A DNA stretch of 48,338 nt from a bacterium (GTDB lineage: Bacteria; Gemmatimonadota; Gemmatimonadetes; Gemmatimonadales; Gemmatimonadaceae): positions 1 through 48,338 of the forward strand of contig JAIXTI010000062.1 in assembly GCA_027484025.1 (NCBI GenBank), read 5' to 3'. The notes below the pieces were generated by a model. That model was not told where the DNA came from. It saw only the letters and a list, made by a program, of their open reading frames with translations, and made no database searches. Positions 35,958 to 45,052 of this stretch are shown here, piece by piece. Within the stretch, counting starts at the first letter, position 1. Each line of letters begins with the position of its first letter. The position numbers and the translations under genes were made by a program.

Positions 35958-38387
35958 ATGACTGACCTCCGCACCCAACTGCAAATCACCCTCGGCGACG
36001 GCTACACGCTCGAACGTGAGCTCGGCGGGGGTGGCATGTCGCGCGTGTTCGTGGCGCGCGAGAACGCGTTGGGGCGCGAGGTGGTGGTGAAGGTGCTCTC
36101 CCCCGAGCGTGCCGCGTCGCTGAGTGCGGAGCGTTTTGCGCGCGAGATCAAGCTCGCCGCCGCGTTGCAGGACCCGCACATCGTACCGGTGCTCGTAGCG
36201 GGCACCACGAGTGAAGGGCTCCCGTATTACACCATGCCCTTCGTGCGCGGCGACTCGCTGCGCGCGCGGATGGTGGCGGGCGCCGTAACGGTGCCCGAGG
36301 CCCTTGGCATTCTGCGCAACATCGCGCAGGCGCTGGCCTACGCGCACGAGCGCGGTATCGTGCACCGCGACATCAAGCCGGAGAACGTGCTGCTGTCACG
36401 CGGCACGGCGGTGGTCACCGACTTCGGCATTGCGAAGGCACTGTCGGCTTCGACCACCAAGGCCGAGGGCAACACGCTCACGTCGGTGGGCACCTCCATT
36501 GGCACGCCGGCGTACATGGCACCGGAGCAGGCGCTGGGCGATGTGAACACCGACGCGCGCGCCGACCTGTATGCGTGGGGCGTGGTGGCGTACGAGCTGC
36601 TCACGGGGGCGCATCCGTTTGCCACGCGGAGCACACCGCAGGCCATGGTGGCGGCGCACATCAGTGAAGCGCCGCCGCCGCTCGACGCCGTGCGCCTTGG
36701 TGTGCCGCGGGAGGTCGCCGCGCTGGTGATGCAGTGTCTGGAGAAGGACCCGGCGCAGCGCCCCTCGAGTGCCGATGCACTACTCACGCGACTGGCGAAT
36801 GTGACGTCGGGGAGCGTCGAGCAAGCAGTGGCGCCGAGTCGGCGACGAGGGCCGTGGGTGCTGGGGAGCGTGTCGGTGGCGGTGCTGGCCATTGCCGGCT
36901 GGGCACTGCTCCGTCCGCGCGCGACCGCGCCGAGCGCGTCGCAAACGGCGGCCGTCGCGGCCGACAGCGCATCGAATGTTCGGTCGCTCGTGGTGCTCCC
37001 CTTCGAAAGCGTGGGCGGCGACACCGCCAATACGTACTTCGCAGAGGGTATGGCGGATGAACTCTCGAACGCCCTCACCAAGGTGCCGGGACTGCAGCTC
37101 ACGGCCCGTAGTTCTGCCGCGGCATTTCGTGGCAGGAGTGCCTCCGTGCAAGCGATCGGAAGGGCACTGAACGTAGGCGCGGTGCTCGAAGGCTCGGTGC
37201 GCCGTGCCGGTGGGAAGCTGCGTGTCTCCACGCAACTCACCAACGCCAGCACGGCCAAGGTGATGTGGAGTGAGAGCTACGAGCGCGATGCGACGGACGT
37301 TTTTGCCGTGCAGGATGACATTGCCAAAGCGATTGTCAGCGCGCTGCGCGTCACGTTGGCCGGTGGCAACACAAGCATTGCTCCTGCCGCGCGCGGTACC
37401 AGCAATCTCGAGGCGTACGACCTCTACCAGCGCGGCATGTATTTCTACGATCGCCGTGGGCCCGGGCTGTTCAGAGCGCGCGAGTATTTCGAGCAGGCCA
37501 TTCAACAGGATCCGAGGTTCGCCCGCGCCTATGCGGGGCTGGCATTGACGTGGCTCGCTCTCCCCATCTACACCGATGCGTTGATGCGAGATGCCCTTCC
37601 GCCGGCGCTTGACGCGAGTAAGCGGGCGGTGGCGCTCGACTCGATGTCTGCCGAGAGTTGGGTCGCCTTGGGGCTGACGCACACGCATCAACATCAATGG
37701 CAAGCGGCCGATGTCGAAACGGCACGTGCTGTGCAACTCGATCCGCGTAACGCGGCCGCCTGGCTCTATCGTCAGGGTCTCCTGAGTGCGATCGGAAGAG
37801 TGGCGGAGGCCGCCGAAGCAGCGCGCCGGGCCGCGGCATTGAATCCCATGAGCGTCGGCACCCTGGGCAGCGCCTCGATGGCGCTATCGCTGGCCGGTCG
37901 GCATGCGGAGGCGATGGCGCTGAGCGACCGCGCGTGGGAGATCGACTCCACGCTGGGCACGCCGATCACCACCTCTCTCCTCGCCCTCGTGGACGGTGGG
38001 CAGCGCGCTGAGGCGTCGCGACGCGCGGAGGTCGTGCTGCGGACCGCGACTCGGCCGCAGGTGCTCGCACGCGCTACGTACGTGCTCGGTGTGGCCGGTG
38101 AACGAACGCGCGCATTGACGATGGCACGGCAGTTGACTGAGCGGTTCGCCGGCAGCGATGAGGGAGCGAATAGCCTTGGCGCGGCGTGGTTGGCCGTCGG
38201 GGACACCGCCCGCGCGCTGACCTTGCTGGAGCGAGCCGTCGCGATTCCGGACTATTTCGTTCTCTCAAACCTGGGCTTGCGTATGTACGATCCCGTCCGG
38301 GCCACCCCGCGCTTCGCGGCCCTGGTACGCAAACTCGGTCTGGACGTGGCGTTGTTCACATCACCCAACGGCGGGCGGCCGCGCTAG
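35958..38387 (+). CDS. Receptor Ser/Thr kinase, array member 3 (TolB-like + TPR exterior)
   Basis: This is an 809-residue kinase from ATG 35958. The cytoplasmic half is about 92% identical to member 2, including the ERGIVHRDIKPENVLLSRGT stretch. The juxtamembrane linker differs (SGSVEQAVAPSRRRG), as does the membrane helix (about 301-320). The exterior TolB-like domain starts at VVLPFESVGGDTANTYFAEG. The TPR part is a distinct set of helices with MFARA-like pairs (DPRFARAYAGLALTWL). Active-site residues are intact. After its stop, 70 bp lead to vapB. It shows that whole kinase modules have been copied while ectodomains changed. Confidence 0.92.
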   Translation: MTDLRTQLQITLGDGYTLERELGGGGMSRVFVARENALGREVVVKVLSPERAASLSAERFAREIKLAAALQDPHIVPVLVAGTTSEGLPYYTMPFVRGDSLRARMVAGAVTVPEALGILRNIAQALAYAHERGIVHRDIKPENVLLSRGTAVVTDFGIAKALSASTTKAEGNTLTSVGTSIGTPAYMAPEQALGDVNTDARADLYAWGVVAYELLTGAHPFATRSTPQAMVAAHISEAPPPLDAVRLGVPREVAALVMQCLEKDPAQRPSSADALLTRLANVTSGSVEQAVAPSRRRGPWVLGSVSVAVLAIAGWALLRPRATAPSASQTAAVAADSASNVRSLVVLPFESVGGDTANTYFAEGMADELSNALTKVPGLQLTARSSAAAFRGRSASVQAIGRALNVGAVLEGSVRRAGGKLRVSTQLTNASTAKVMWSESYERDATDVFAVQDDIAKAIVSALRVTLAGGNTSIAPAARGTSNLEAYDLYQRGMYFYDRRGPGLFRAREYFEQAIQQDPRFARAYAGLALTWLALPIYTDALMRDALPPALDASKRAVALDSMSAESWVALGLTHTHQHQWQAADVETARAVQLDPRNAAAWLYRQGLLSAIGRVAEAAEAARRAAALNPMSVGTLGSASMALSLAGRHAEAMALSDRAWEIDSTLGTPITTSLLALVDGGQRAEASRRAEVVLRTATRPQVLARATYVLGVAGERTRALTMARQLTERFAGSDEGANSLGAAWLAVGDTARALTLLERAVAIPDYFVLSNLGLRMYDPVRATPRFAALVRKLGLDVALFTSPNGGRPR

Positions 38388-38445
38388 ACAGCGTACTGGT
38401 ATCAGGGTATTCTTCAATGCTACCGTTTTTCTTTACTTCTACACC

Positions 38446-38453
38446 GGTGGAGG
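38446..38453 (+). promoter_or_regulatory. Strong ribosome-binding site of vapB
   Basis: GGTGGAGG at 38446-38453 sits four bases before the vapB ATG (38458), far stronger than sites of the neighbouring kinases, consistent with an independently acquired module. The 70-bp gap before it includes a T-rich stretch (GTTTTTCTTTACTTCT at 38424-38439) that may hold the promoter. Confidence 0.55.
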
Positions 38454-38457
38454 CGCC

Positions 38458-38730
38458 ATGGCGGTCAACATCAAGAACGAGCGGGTCGAACGGCTCCTCG
38501 ACGAGGTCGCTGCCCTGACCGGTGAGACGAAAACCGAGGCGATCCGCCGCTCGCTCGAGGAGCGACGCGATCGTCTGGCGCGCCGCGCGGCCGAGGTCAG
38601 TCCCGCCGATCGGTTGCGTCGGTTACTCGAACGCGAAGTGTGGCCCGCCATCCCGGCGTCCGTGCGCGGCACGCGCCTCAGTAAAGCCGAAGAGGAGCAG
38701 ATCCTCGGCTATGGCCCCGACGGCGTGTGA
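38458..38730 (+). CDS. vapB: VapB-type antitoxin (Rv0623-like)
   Basis: This is a 90-residue antitoxin. The N-terminus MAVNIKNERVERLLDEVAALTGETKTEAIRRSL is the short DNA-binding ribbon-helix-helix-like VapB form related to Rv0623, which represses its own operon. The middle and C-terminus (about 40-90) with RAAEVSPADRLRRLLEREVW should wrap the toxin PIN domain. ATG 38458 has a strong Shine-Dalgarno. vapC begins seven bases after its stop, the classic arrangement in which antitoxin precedes toxin. It lies between kinase members 3 and 4 on the same strand, so transcription from the array could also reach it. Confidence 0.88.
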   Translation: MAVNIKNERVERLLDEVAALTGETKTEAIRRSLEERRDRLARRAAEVSPADRLRRLLEREVWPAIPASVRGTRLSKAEEEQILGYGPDGV

Positions 38731-38737
38731 TTGGACC

Positions 38738-39124
38738 ATGATCATCGACAGCTCCGCCCTGGTGGCCATCGTGTTGCAGGAACCCGAGGCCGAGCAGTTG
38801 CTCAGCCGCATGCGTGAGGCCTCGACGCTGGCCATCGGTGCCCCGACGCTGCTCGAAACCGGGATCGTGCTTTCGGCGAGACTGCACGACGACGCTCGCG
38901 GACTGCTGGCCCGTCTGCTTCAGGAAAGCGGTATCGCGGTGATGGATGTGACCGAGGCGCATTTCGGTGTCGCCATGGATGCCTGGCTGCGCTACGGGAA
39001 GGGACGCCACCCGGCGGCGCTCAACTTCGGCGACTGCCTGTCGTACGCGGTCTCCGTGGTGGCCGGTGAGCCGCTGCTTTGTGTCGGCGACGATTTCCCG
39101 CAGACGGATTGCGTGCTCGCATGA
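38738..39124 (+). CDS. vapC: VapC-type PIN-domain toxin ribonuclease
   Basis: This is a 128-residue PIN-domain RNase toxin. The acidic active-site residues are visible: Asp4 in MIIDSSALVAI, a Glu in TLLETGIVLSARL (about residue 42), Asp in NFGDCLSYA (about 98), and Asp in VGDDF (about 116). VapC toxins cleave tRNA or rRNA and are neutralised by the cognate VapB. The ATG at 38738 is the conventional start because Asp4 must be near the N-terminus. It ends 10 bp before the fourth kinase start. All key residues are present, so it should be functional. Confidence 0.9.
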   Translation: MIIDSSALVAIVLQEPEAEQLLSRMREASTLAIGAPTLLETGIVLSARLHDDARGLLARLLQESGIAVMDVTEAHFGVAMDAWLRYGKGRHPAALNFGDCLSYAVSVVAGEPLLCVGDDFPQTDCVLA

Positions 39125-39134
39125 GCGCGCGCCC

Positions 39135-41612
39135 ATGAGCGATCTCCGCACGCAACTCCAATCCACCCTTGGCGACGGGTACACGCTCGAGCGTGAGCTT
39201 GGCGGTGGCGGCATGTCGCGCGTGTTCGTGGCGCGGGAGAACGCGTTGGGGCGCGAGGTGGTGGTGAAGGTGCTGGCGCCTGAGCTCTCAGCGAGTGTGA
39301 GCGCCGAGCGCTTCACGCGCGAGATCGCGACGGCGGCACGGTTGCAGCAGGCGAACATCGTGCCGGTGCTGGCGGCGGGTACGTCGGACGGCGTGCCGTA
39401 CTACACGATGCCGTATGTGAAAGGCGAGTCGCTGCGGGCGCAGATGGCGCGTGGTGTGGTGTTGTCGATGCACGACCGGCTCAACGTATTGCGCGATGTG
39501 GCGCGCGCGTTGGCGTATGCGCACGGCGAGGGAGTGATTCACCGCGACATCAAACCGGACAACATCCTGCTGTCGGCCGGCACCGCGGTGGTCACCGACT
39601 TCGGCATTGCGAAGGCCATTAGCGCGGCGCGTACCCACGATGGCCCGCCGGCGAGCACCAACGACGGGACGCTCACCCAAGCTGGAAGCAGCATTGGCAC
39701 CCCTGCGTATATGGCGCCCGAACAGGCGGTGGGTGATGCCGTAGACCATCGCGCCGACATCTACGCATGGGGCGTGGTGGCGTACGAACTGCTCAGCGGG
39801 GCGCATCCGTTTGCCGGCAAGACGGGCACGTCGCAACTGATCGCCGCGCATCTCACGGAAACGCCCGTTGCGCTCGCGGTGCGATCGCCGGATGTGCCGC
39901 GCGAGGTGGTGGCGCTCGTGATGCAGTGTCTCGCCAAGCATCCGGGTGATCGTCCGGCCTCGGCTCCTTCGCTACTGGAACAGCTTGCCACGGTCTCGAC
40001 ACCCAGTGCCGAGCGCGCGGCTGCGTCGACGGGCGCAGCAACCGGTTCGCGTTCTTTCACGATGGTGGCGGCAGCGATGGTGCTGGTGGCAGGTGCCGCG
40101 GCAGTCTGGTTCATGAACGGTCGGGGTGGCGATACCGAGACGCGCACACTCACTGCGGCAGCTGCGCCAACGGAATCGCTCTCATCGCTCGCCGTGCTCC
40201 CCTTCGTGAACACGAGCGGCGATGCGAAGGACGAATACTTCAGCGACGGTCTGACCGACGAACTCGCGCATGCGTTGTCCAAGCTGCCCGGGCTGCGTCT
40301 GGCGGGTCGCTCCTCAAGCTTCTCGTTCAAAGGCAAGACGATTCTCGCGCCCGACGTGGGCAAGGCGTTGGGTGTAGGCGCAATCGTAGAAGGCACGGTG
40401 CGCCGCGCCGGTGATCGCATTCGCCTCACAGCACAGCTCACCAGTACGCGCGACGGACAGGTGCTCTGGAGCGATGCCTTCGAGCGCACCGGCGCCGATG
40501 TGTTTGCAGTGCAGGATGCATTTACGACGGCGATTGTAGCAGCGCTCACGCCGAGACTCGCGCAAGCCGCGGGCGTGATCGCGCAGCCCAATCAGGCCAG
40601 CGTGGCCGCGCGCGGCACCACCGATGCGGTTGCGTACGATCTCTATCTCAAAGGTCGCTACTACTGGGCGCAGCGAGGCGCCGGTCCACTGGATAGCGCC
40701 GTGAAGTATCTGGAGGCGGCGGTACAGCGTGACAGCATGTTCGCGCGCGGCTGGGCGGCATTGGCCTTGGCGTATGTGATCAGGCCCAACTTCAATTCCG
40801 ACGTGGATTTTGCACCGTCCGATACGAAGGCGGAGGTCGCGGCGCGTCGGGCACTGGCGCTCGATTCCACGAGTGCGGATGCACACGCGGCCGTCGGCTT
40901 TGCCGCTATCCGCCAGTTCGACTTTGAGAAGGCCGCGTCATCCATGGCCACCGCGCGACGACTCGAGCCGGCCAGCGCCATTGCCGCGCATTGGTCGGCC
41001 ATCGCGTATCACGTAGTGGGTGATACGGCGCAGGCCGATGCGCAGATGGAGCGGGCCCTCACGCTGGACCCGCTCTCTCCGACCACGTTCAATACGCGCT
41101 CCCGCATGCTCTCGGAGCGGCGGCAGTTCTTGCGGGCCCTCGAGAACGACGCGAAGGCGGCGCAACTGAGCACGACCTTCCTGACCAATTCGGCCCCGCC
41201 ATTGATTTGGGCAGGAATGGCGGACAGTGCATTTCGCGTGACGAAACGCGCCCCCGCGTCCGATCGGACTCGAGGTCGATTGGGGTACGCCATTCTGGCC
41301 GCCGCAGCCGCGGGCGAATGGGACGCCGCGCGTGCGTTGCAGCGGCAGATCGCCGCGCGCGGTCCCGACGTGCGATCGTTCGATCGCGCAGTTGCCGCGC
41401 TGGTGTTCGGTGATCGCGCAACGGCAGCCGCCCTGTTCGTCGATCACCTCGAGCATGACGGCGCACTCGCGAACCTGGCCTTCTCCGTTTGCTATCCGCC
41501 GTACGACGGCGTTCGCGCCGAGCCCGCGTGGAAAGCATTCCTCGCGCGACACCAGTTGAAGGAGTGCCCGTACAGCTCGCCGTGGCCCATTGGGCCGGCG
41601 CCCGCACGGTAA
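39135..41612 (+). CDS. Receptor Ser/Thr kinase, array member 4 (TolB-like + TPR exterior)
   Basis: This is an 825-residue kinase from ATG 39135, 10 bp after vapC. The kinase domain has intact motifs: Lys45, HRDIKPDNILL, DFGIAKAISA and GTPAYMAPEQ. Its middle, with RLNVLRDVARALAYAHGEGV, resembles member 1 rather than members 2 and 3, while its N-terminus matches all of them. The membrane helix is at about 313-332. The TolB-like domain (SLAVLPFVNTSGDAKDEYFSDGLTDELAHAL) is near that of member 2. The TPR region is distinct. The mosaic similarity suggests gene conversion or recombination among array members. The following GH1 gene starts 41 bp later in the same direction. Confidence 0.92.
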   Translation: MSDLRTQLQSTLGDGYTLERELGGGGMSRVFVARENALGREVVVKVLAPELSASVSAERFTREIATAARLQQANIVPVLAAGTSDGVPYYTMPYVKGESLRAQMARGVVLSMHDRLNVLRDVARALAYAHGEGVIHRDIKPDNILLSAGTAVVTDFGIAKAISAARTHDGPPASTNDGTLTQAGSSIGTPAYMAPEQAVGDAVDHRADIYAWGVVAYELLSGAHPFAGKTGTSQLIAAHLTETPVALAVRSPDVPREVVALVMQCLAKHPGDRPASAPSLLEQLATVSTPSAERAAASTGAATGSRSFTMVAAAMVLVAGAAAVWFMNGRGGDTETRTLTAAAAPTESLSSLAVLPFVNTSGDAKDEYFSDGLTDELAHALSKLPGLRLAGRSSSFSFKGKTILAPDVGKALGVGAIVEGTVRRAGDRIRLTAQLTSTRDGQVLWSDAFERTGADVFAVQDAFTTAIVAALTPRLAQAAGVIAQPNQASVAARGTTDAVAYDLYLKGRYYWAQRGAGPLDSAVKYLEAAVQRDSMFARGWAALALAYVIRPNFNSDVDFAPSDTKAEVAARRALALDSTSADAHAAVGFAAIRQFDFEKAASSMATARRLEPASAIAAHWSAIAYHVVGDTAQADAQMERALTLDPLSPTTFNTRSRMLSERRQFLRALENDAKAAQLSTTFLTNSAPPLIWAGMADSAFRVTKRAPASDRTRGRLGYAILAAAAAGEWDAARALQRQIAARGPDVRSFDRAVAALVFGDRATAAALFVDHLEHDGALANLAFSVCYPPYDGVRAEPAWKAFLARHQLKECPYSSPWPIGPAPAR

Positions 41613-41653
41613 CTTCCGTCCAGCGACTTCCTCTCGATCCCACACTCCCCGCC

Positions 41654-43153
41654 ATGGACCGCCGGCACTTTCTCACCGCCACCGCACTCGGCGCGACCGC
41701 CAACCAGCTCCTGCCCGGCTTGCTCGACGGGCAGCCCGGCCCTGACCTCGCGGGGAGTGACCCGCAGGCCGCGCTGCAGAAGGCATCGCGGACGTTCCCG
41801 ACCAACTTCTGGTGGGGAGCGGCGACGGCGGCCTACCAACTCGAAGGCGCTGCCGCCGAGGATGGACGCAAGCCGAGTATCTGGGACACGTTCAGCCACA
41901 CGAAGGGAAAAGTCGTCAACGGCGACACCGGCGACGTCGCCTGCGATCACTACCATCGTTACAAGGACGATGTGAAGCTGATGGCCGACCTCGGCGTCAA
42001 GCACTACCGCTTCAGCGTCTCGTGGCCGCGCGTGATTCCCGACGGACGTGGCGCCGTCAACCAGAAGGGACTCGATTTCTACAAGCGCCTCTGCGACGAG
42101 CTGCGCGCACACGGCATCACGCCGCACGCCACGCTCTACCACTGGGATTTGCCGCAGGCGCTGCAGGACAAGTACAAGGGATGGCAGAGTCGCGAGATCG
42201 TGAACGACTTCGCCGACTACGCCACCGCGGTGGTGAAGGGACTTGGCGATCGTGTCACGCATTGGATGACACTCAATGAGATCCTGACCTTCTCGGTGGT
42301 GGGCTATGGAGTCGGCAACACGGCACCGCATGCGCCGGGACTCGCGCTGGCACGCAAGAAGGACCAGCTTCAGATCATCCACCACGCGCTCTTGGCGCAT
42401 GGACGCGCCTGCCAAGCCATTCGGGCGGCGGCGCCGGGCAAGTGTTCGGTGGCGATTGCAGAGAACTTCTCGCCGTATGTGCCCGTTGTCGAAACGCCGG
42501 AACACATCGAAGCCGCTCGTTTGGCGTTCACCCGCACCGACTTCAACGGGGCGATCATCACGCCGTTGCTCACCGGCAAGTACGACCCGTACTGGCTCGC
42601 CCAACAAGGTGCCGAAGCGCCCGACGTGAAAGCCGGTGACATGGAGCTCATTCACCAGAAGCTCGATGCCCTCGGCTTCAACTGCTACACCGGCACGTAC
42701 GTGCGCGCGGCGAACACGCCCGCGGGCTTCGAGACGCTCGACACGTTCGAAGGCTACCCGCGCATGGCGCTTCCGTGGCTCACCTTGGTGCCCGAGTCGA
42801 TCTACTGGGGCATCCGCATGATCACCGATGCGCTCAAACAAAACACGTTGCCGATCTTCATCAGCGAGAACGGCTGCGCCGATAGCGGACCGGTGAGCAC
42901 CACGCGCGAGATGCAGGACATCGACCGCGTGATGTACCTCAGGCAGTACCTGCGGCAAGTGCAGCGCGCCGTGGACGATGGATATCCCGTGGTCGGCTAC
43001 TTCCCATGGAGCCTGATGGACAACTTCGAGTGGGCCGAAGGCTACACGAAGCGGTTTGGCCTGGTGCACGTGGACTACGCGACCCAGAAGCGTACGCCGA
43101 AGCTCAGCTACCGGTGGTTTCAGCAGGTGATCAAGAGCGGGGTGGTGAAATAG
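41654..43153 (+). CDS. GH1 family beta-glucosidase-like enzyme with Tat signal
   Basis: This is a 499-residue glycoside hydrolase family 1 enzyme. The catalytic pair is present: acid/base Glu209 in MTLNEI (the family usually has NEP here) and nucleophile Glu405 in ISENG. Other family landmarks are FWWGAATAAYQLEGA, HYRFSVSWPRVIPDG and LYHWDLPQAL. The N-terminus MDRRHFLTATALGATA has a twin-arginine pattern and a hydrophobic stretch, so it is probably exported folded, unusual for GH1, which is mostly cytoplasmic. ATG 41654 is chosen because it begins this signal. The likely substrates are beta-linked disaccharides, but the aglycone specificity is unknown. It overlaps or abuts the oxidoreductase gene and faces a PTS cluster. 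Confidence 0.92.
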   Translation: MDRRHFLTATALGATANQLLPGLLDGQPGPDLAGSDPQAALQKASRTFPTNFWWGAATAAYQLEGAAAEDGRKPSIWDTFSHTKGKVVNGDTGDVACDHYHRYKDDVKLMADLGVKHYRFSVSWPRVIPDGRGAVNQKGLDFYKRLCDELRAHGITPHATLYHWDLPQALQDKYKGWQSREIVNDFADYATAVVKGLGDRVTHWMTLNEILTFSVVGYGVGNTAPHAPGLALARKKDQLQIIHHALLAHGRACQAIRAAAPGKCSVAIAENFSPYVPVVETPEHIEAARLAFTRTDFNGAIITPLLTGKYDPYWLAQQGAEAPDVKAGDMELIHQKLDALGFNCYTGTYVRAANTPAGFETLDTFEGYPRMALPWLTLVPESIYWGIRMITDALKQNTLPIFISENGCADSGPVSTTREMQDIDRVMYLRQYLRQVQRAVDDGYPVVGYFPWSLMDNFEWAEGYTKRFGLVHVDYATQKRTPKLSYRWFQQVIKSGVVK

Positions 43154-44208
43154 TCCGCGTTGCGCTCATCGGGTTCGGTCCCGGCGGCGCGTACTTCCAC
43201 GCGCCGCTCATCGCGGCGACGCCGGGGCTGACGCTCAGCGTCGTGGTCACGAGCGACGAAGGTCGTCGCGCGCAGGCGCTGCGCGATTATCCCGGCGTTA
43301 CCGTCGTCGCCTCCGCGGCAGAGTTGTGGGAACGGTCGAGCGAGATCGACCTCGTGGTGATTGCGACGCCGAATCGCACTCATGCTCCGCTCGCAATGGC
43401 GGCATTCGACCGCCATATCCATGCGGTCGTCGACAAGCCGTTCGCCGTAACTGCAGCCGAGGGGCGTGCTGCGGCCGACGCCGCGCGCGCTGCGGGGCGA
43501 TTGCTGATTCCCTATCAGAATCGGCGTTGGGACGGCGACTTCCTCACCGTGCGCGCATTACTCGCACAGGGAGCATTCGGCACCGTCCATCACTTCGAGA
43601 GCCGATTCGACCGCTGGCGTCCGCAGGCAACGGGGAGTTGGCGTGAGTCCGGCGAACCAGGCGTGGCCGGTGGCCTGCTCTACGATCTCGGGAGCCATCT
43701 CATCGATCAGGCGCTCCTGCTCTTTGGCCCGGTGGCCGCAGTGTACGCCGAGTTGGATATGCGACGGCCGGGCGTTTCGGCAGAGGATGATGTATTCGTG
43801 TCGCTCACACACGTGAGTGGCGTGCGGTCGCATCTGCATGCCAGCGCACTCGCGGCGCAGGCCACTCCACGTTTTCGCGTGAGCGGGTCTGCGGCGTCAT
43901 GGGTGAAGTGGGGCCTCGATGTGCAGGAAGCAGCGCTCAAGGCGGGCGTAACGCCGGGCGGCAACGCGTGGGGTCAGGAGCCGCCTGAACGATGGGGCAT
44001 GCTTGGCACTGAGAGCTCGAGCGCGCCGGTGCCAACACAACCCGGCGACTATCTGGCGTTCTACGCGGGGGTCGCCGCCGCGATTCGCGACGACGCGCCG
44101 CCACCTGTGCAGGTACACGAAGCCATCGCCATGCTCGACGTCATCGAAGCGGCGCAGCGCTCCGCGCGTGAGCGTCGTGTGGTGGAGCTGACACCCGCGA
44201 ACAGGTAG
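43114..44208 (+). CDS. Gfo/Idh/MocA-family oxidoreductase
   Basis: This is a NAD(P)-dependent dehydrogenase of about 352-364 residues. A Rossmann segment (RVALIGFGPGGAYFHAPLI) and LVVIATPNRTHAPLA, then AVVDKPFAVT with the catalytic Lys of the EKP-type motif (here DKP), and a substrate domain with FESRFDRWRP and GGLLYDLGSHLIDQ are visible. Such enzymes oxidise or reduce sugars, inositols or their derivatives. The start is uncertain: GTG at 43114 overlaps the GH1 gene by 40 bases; the family N-terminus would begin nearer 43150, where only ATA (in ATAG with the GH1 stop) is available. It ends 20 bp before a convergent HAD gene. Confidence 0.88.
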   Translation: MVSAGDQERGGEIVRVALIGFGPGGAYFHAPLIAATPGLTLSVVVTSDEGRRAQALRDYPGVTVVASAAELWERSSEIDLVVIATPNRTHAPLAMAAFDRHIHAVVDKPFAVTAAEGRAAADAARAAGRLLIPYQNRRWDGDFLTVRALLAQGAFGTVHHFESRFDRWRPQATGSWRESGEPGVAGGLLYDLGSHLIDQALLLFGPVAAVYAELDMRRPGVSAEDDVFVSLTHVSGVRSHLHASALAAQATPRFRVSGSAASWVKWGLDVQEAALKAGVTPGGNAWGQEPPERWGMLGTESSSAPVPTQPGDYLAFYAGVAAAIRDDAPPPVQVHEAIAMLDVIEAAQRSARERRVVELTPANR

Positions 44209-44227
44209 CAAAAACGCGTGGCGACCG

Positions 44228-45052
44228 TCAGCCTCGGCTGGCGATCGCCATTGCCAACGCTTCTGCCACTCCGTCCGACTCCACGTCGGCCACGATATGC
44301 GCGGCCAGCGCCTTGGCCACCGGCTCGGCGTTGCCCATCGCCACGGGCCACCCCACAATGCCGAGTGCCGGCGTGTCGTTGAGGCCGTCACCCACGTACA
44401 TCACTTCGTCGAGCGCTACGCCATATTCGGCGGCGATCACGCGCAGCGCATAGCCCTTGTCCACACCGCGTCGGGTGAGATTCACAAACACCTGATCCGG
44501 TAGCGCTGGGCCCATCGCCGGTGAAATCTCGAGCCCCTCGTGCGGCTCGGCGACGAGGGCGTCCAGCTCGTGGTGCGCCACGATCCACTGTGCGCGAACG
44601 ATGGGCGGCGACAGCGATTCGTACGGCTGCGGCGCATAGGGCAAGCCAAGCACTTCGGCATGCACGCGTGCCACGCGCGTCTCACTCTCCGTGACGTACT
44701 GCGAGTCGGTATACAGTTCGAGCAGACGATTCTTTTCGCGCGCGCGCGCGATGAGCATCTTGATGATGTCGTCGTCCAGCACCGCCGACTGCGACTGACC
44801 ATCGTGCAAGCGCACGATGCTGGCGCCGTTCTGGAAGCAGTGCCATCCGGTAGCGTTCACGCGATGCGCCAGTTCGCGCGTGACCCCGAAGCCCGGACGC
44901 CCCGAGCACATGGTGAGCTGAATGCCGGCGCCGCGCGCCATCTCCACGGCGTGCCAGACGGCTTCACGTACGGTACCAGATTCACCGAGCATGGTGCCGT
45001 CCACATCGAGACACACCATGCGCACGGGGCGCTGCTGTTGTGTGTTGCTCAC
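44228..45052 (-). CDS. HAD-superfamily (Cof-like, class IIB) phosphatase
   Basis: This is a 274-residue cytoplasmic phosphatase. Motif I is CLDVDGTML (catalytic Asp16 and Asp18), motif [10 protein letters not shown], motif III a Lys near residue 200 ([13 protein letters not shown]), and motif [14 protein letters not shown]. The C2-type cap of Cof/YbiV-like enzymes lies between motifs II and III. Substrates are usually sugar phosphates or nucleotides; none can be inferred here. Start is GTG 45052, which overlaps the stop of the PTS permease gene as GTGA, so it is translated with it and may dephosphorylate the imported sugar phosphate. Confidence 0.9.
   Translation of the reverse strand: MSNTQQQRPVRMVCLDVDGTMLGESGTVREAVWHAVEMARGAGIQLTMCSGRPGFGVTRELAHRVNATGWHCFQNGASIVRLHDGQSQSAVLDDDIIKMLIARAREKNRLLELYTDSQYVTESETRVARVHAEVLGLPYAPQPYESLSPPIVRAQWIVAHHELDALVAEPHEGLEISPAMGPALPDQVFVNLTRRGVDKGYALRVIAAEYGVALDEVMYVGDGLNDTPALGIVGWPVAMGNAEPVAKALAAHIVADVESDGVAEALAMAIASRG

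Noticed and set aside
31071-41612. Kinase repeats as a mobile element or insertion-sequence expansion
   Set aside because: No transposase, terminal repeats or target duplications are visible; ordinary tandem duplication explains the array.
41492-43069. 525-codon minus-strand frame opposite the GH1 gene
   Set aside because: Shadow of a strongly supported glycoside hydrolase; no recognisable domain.
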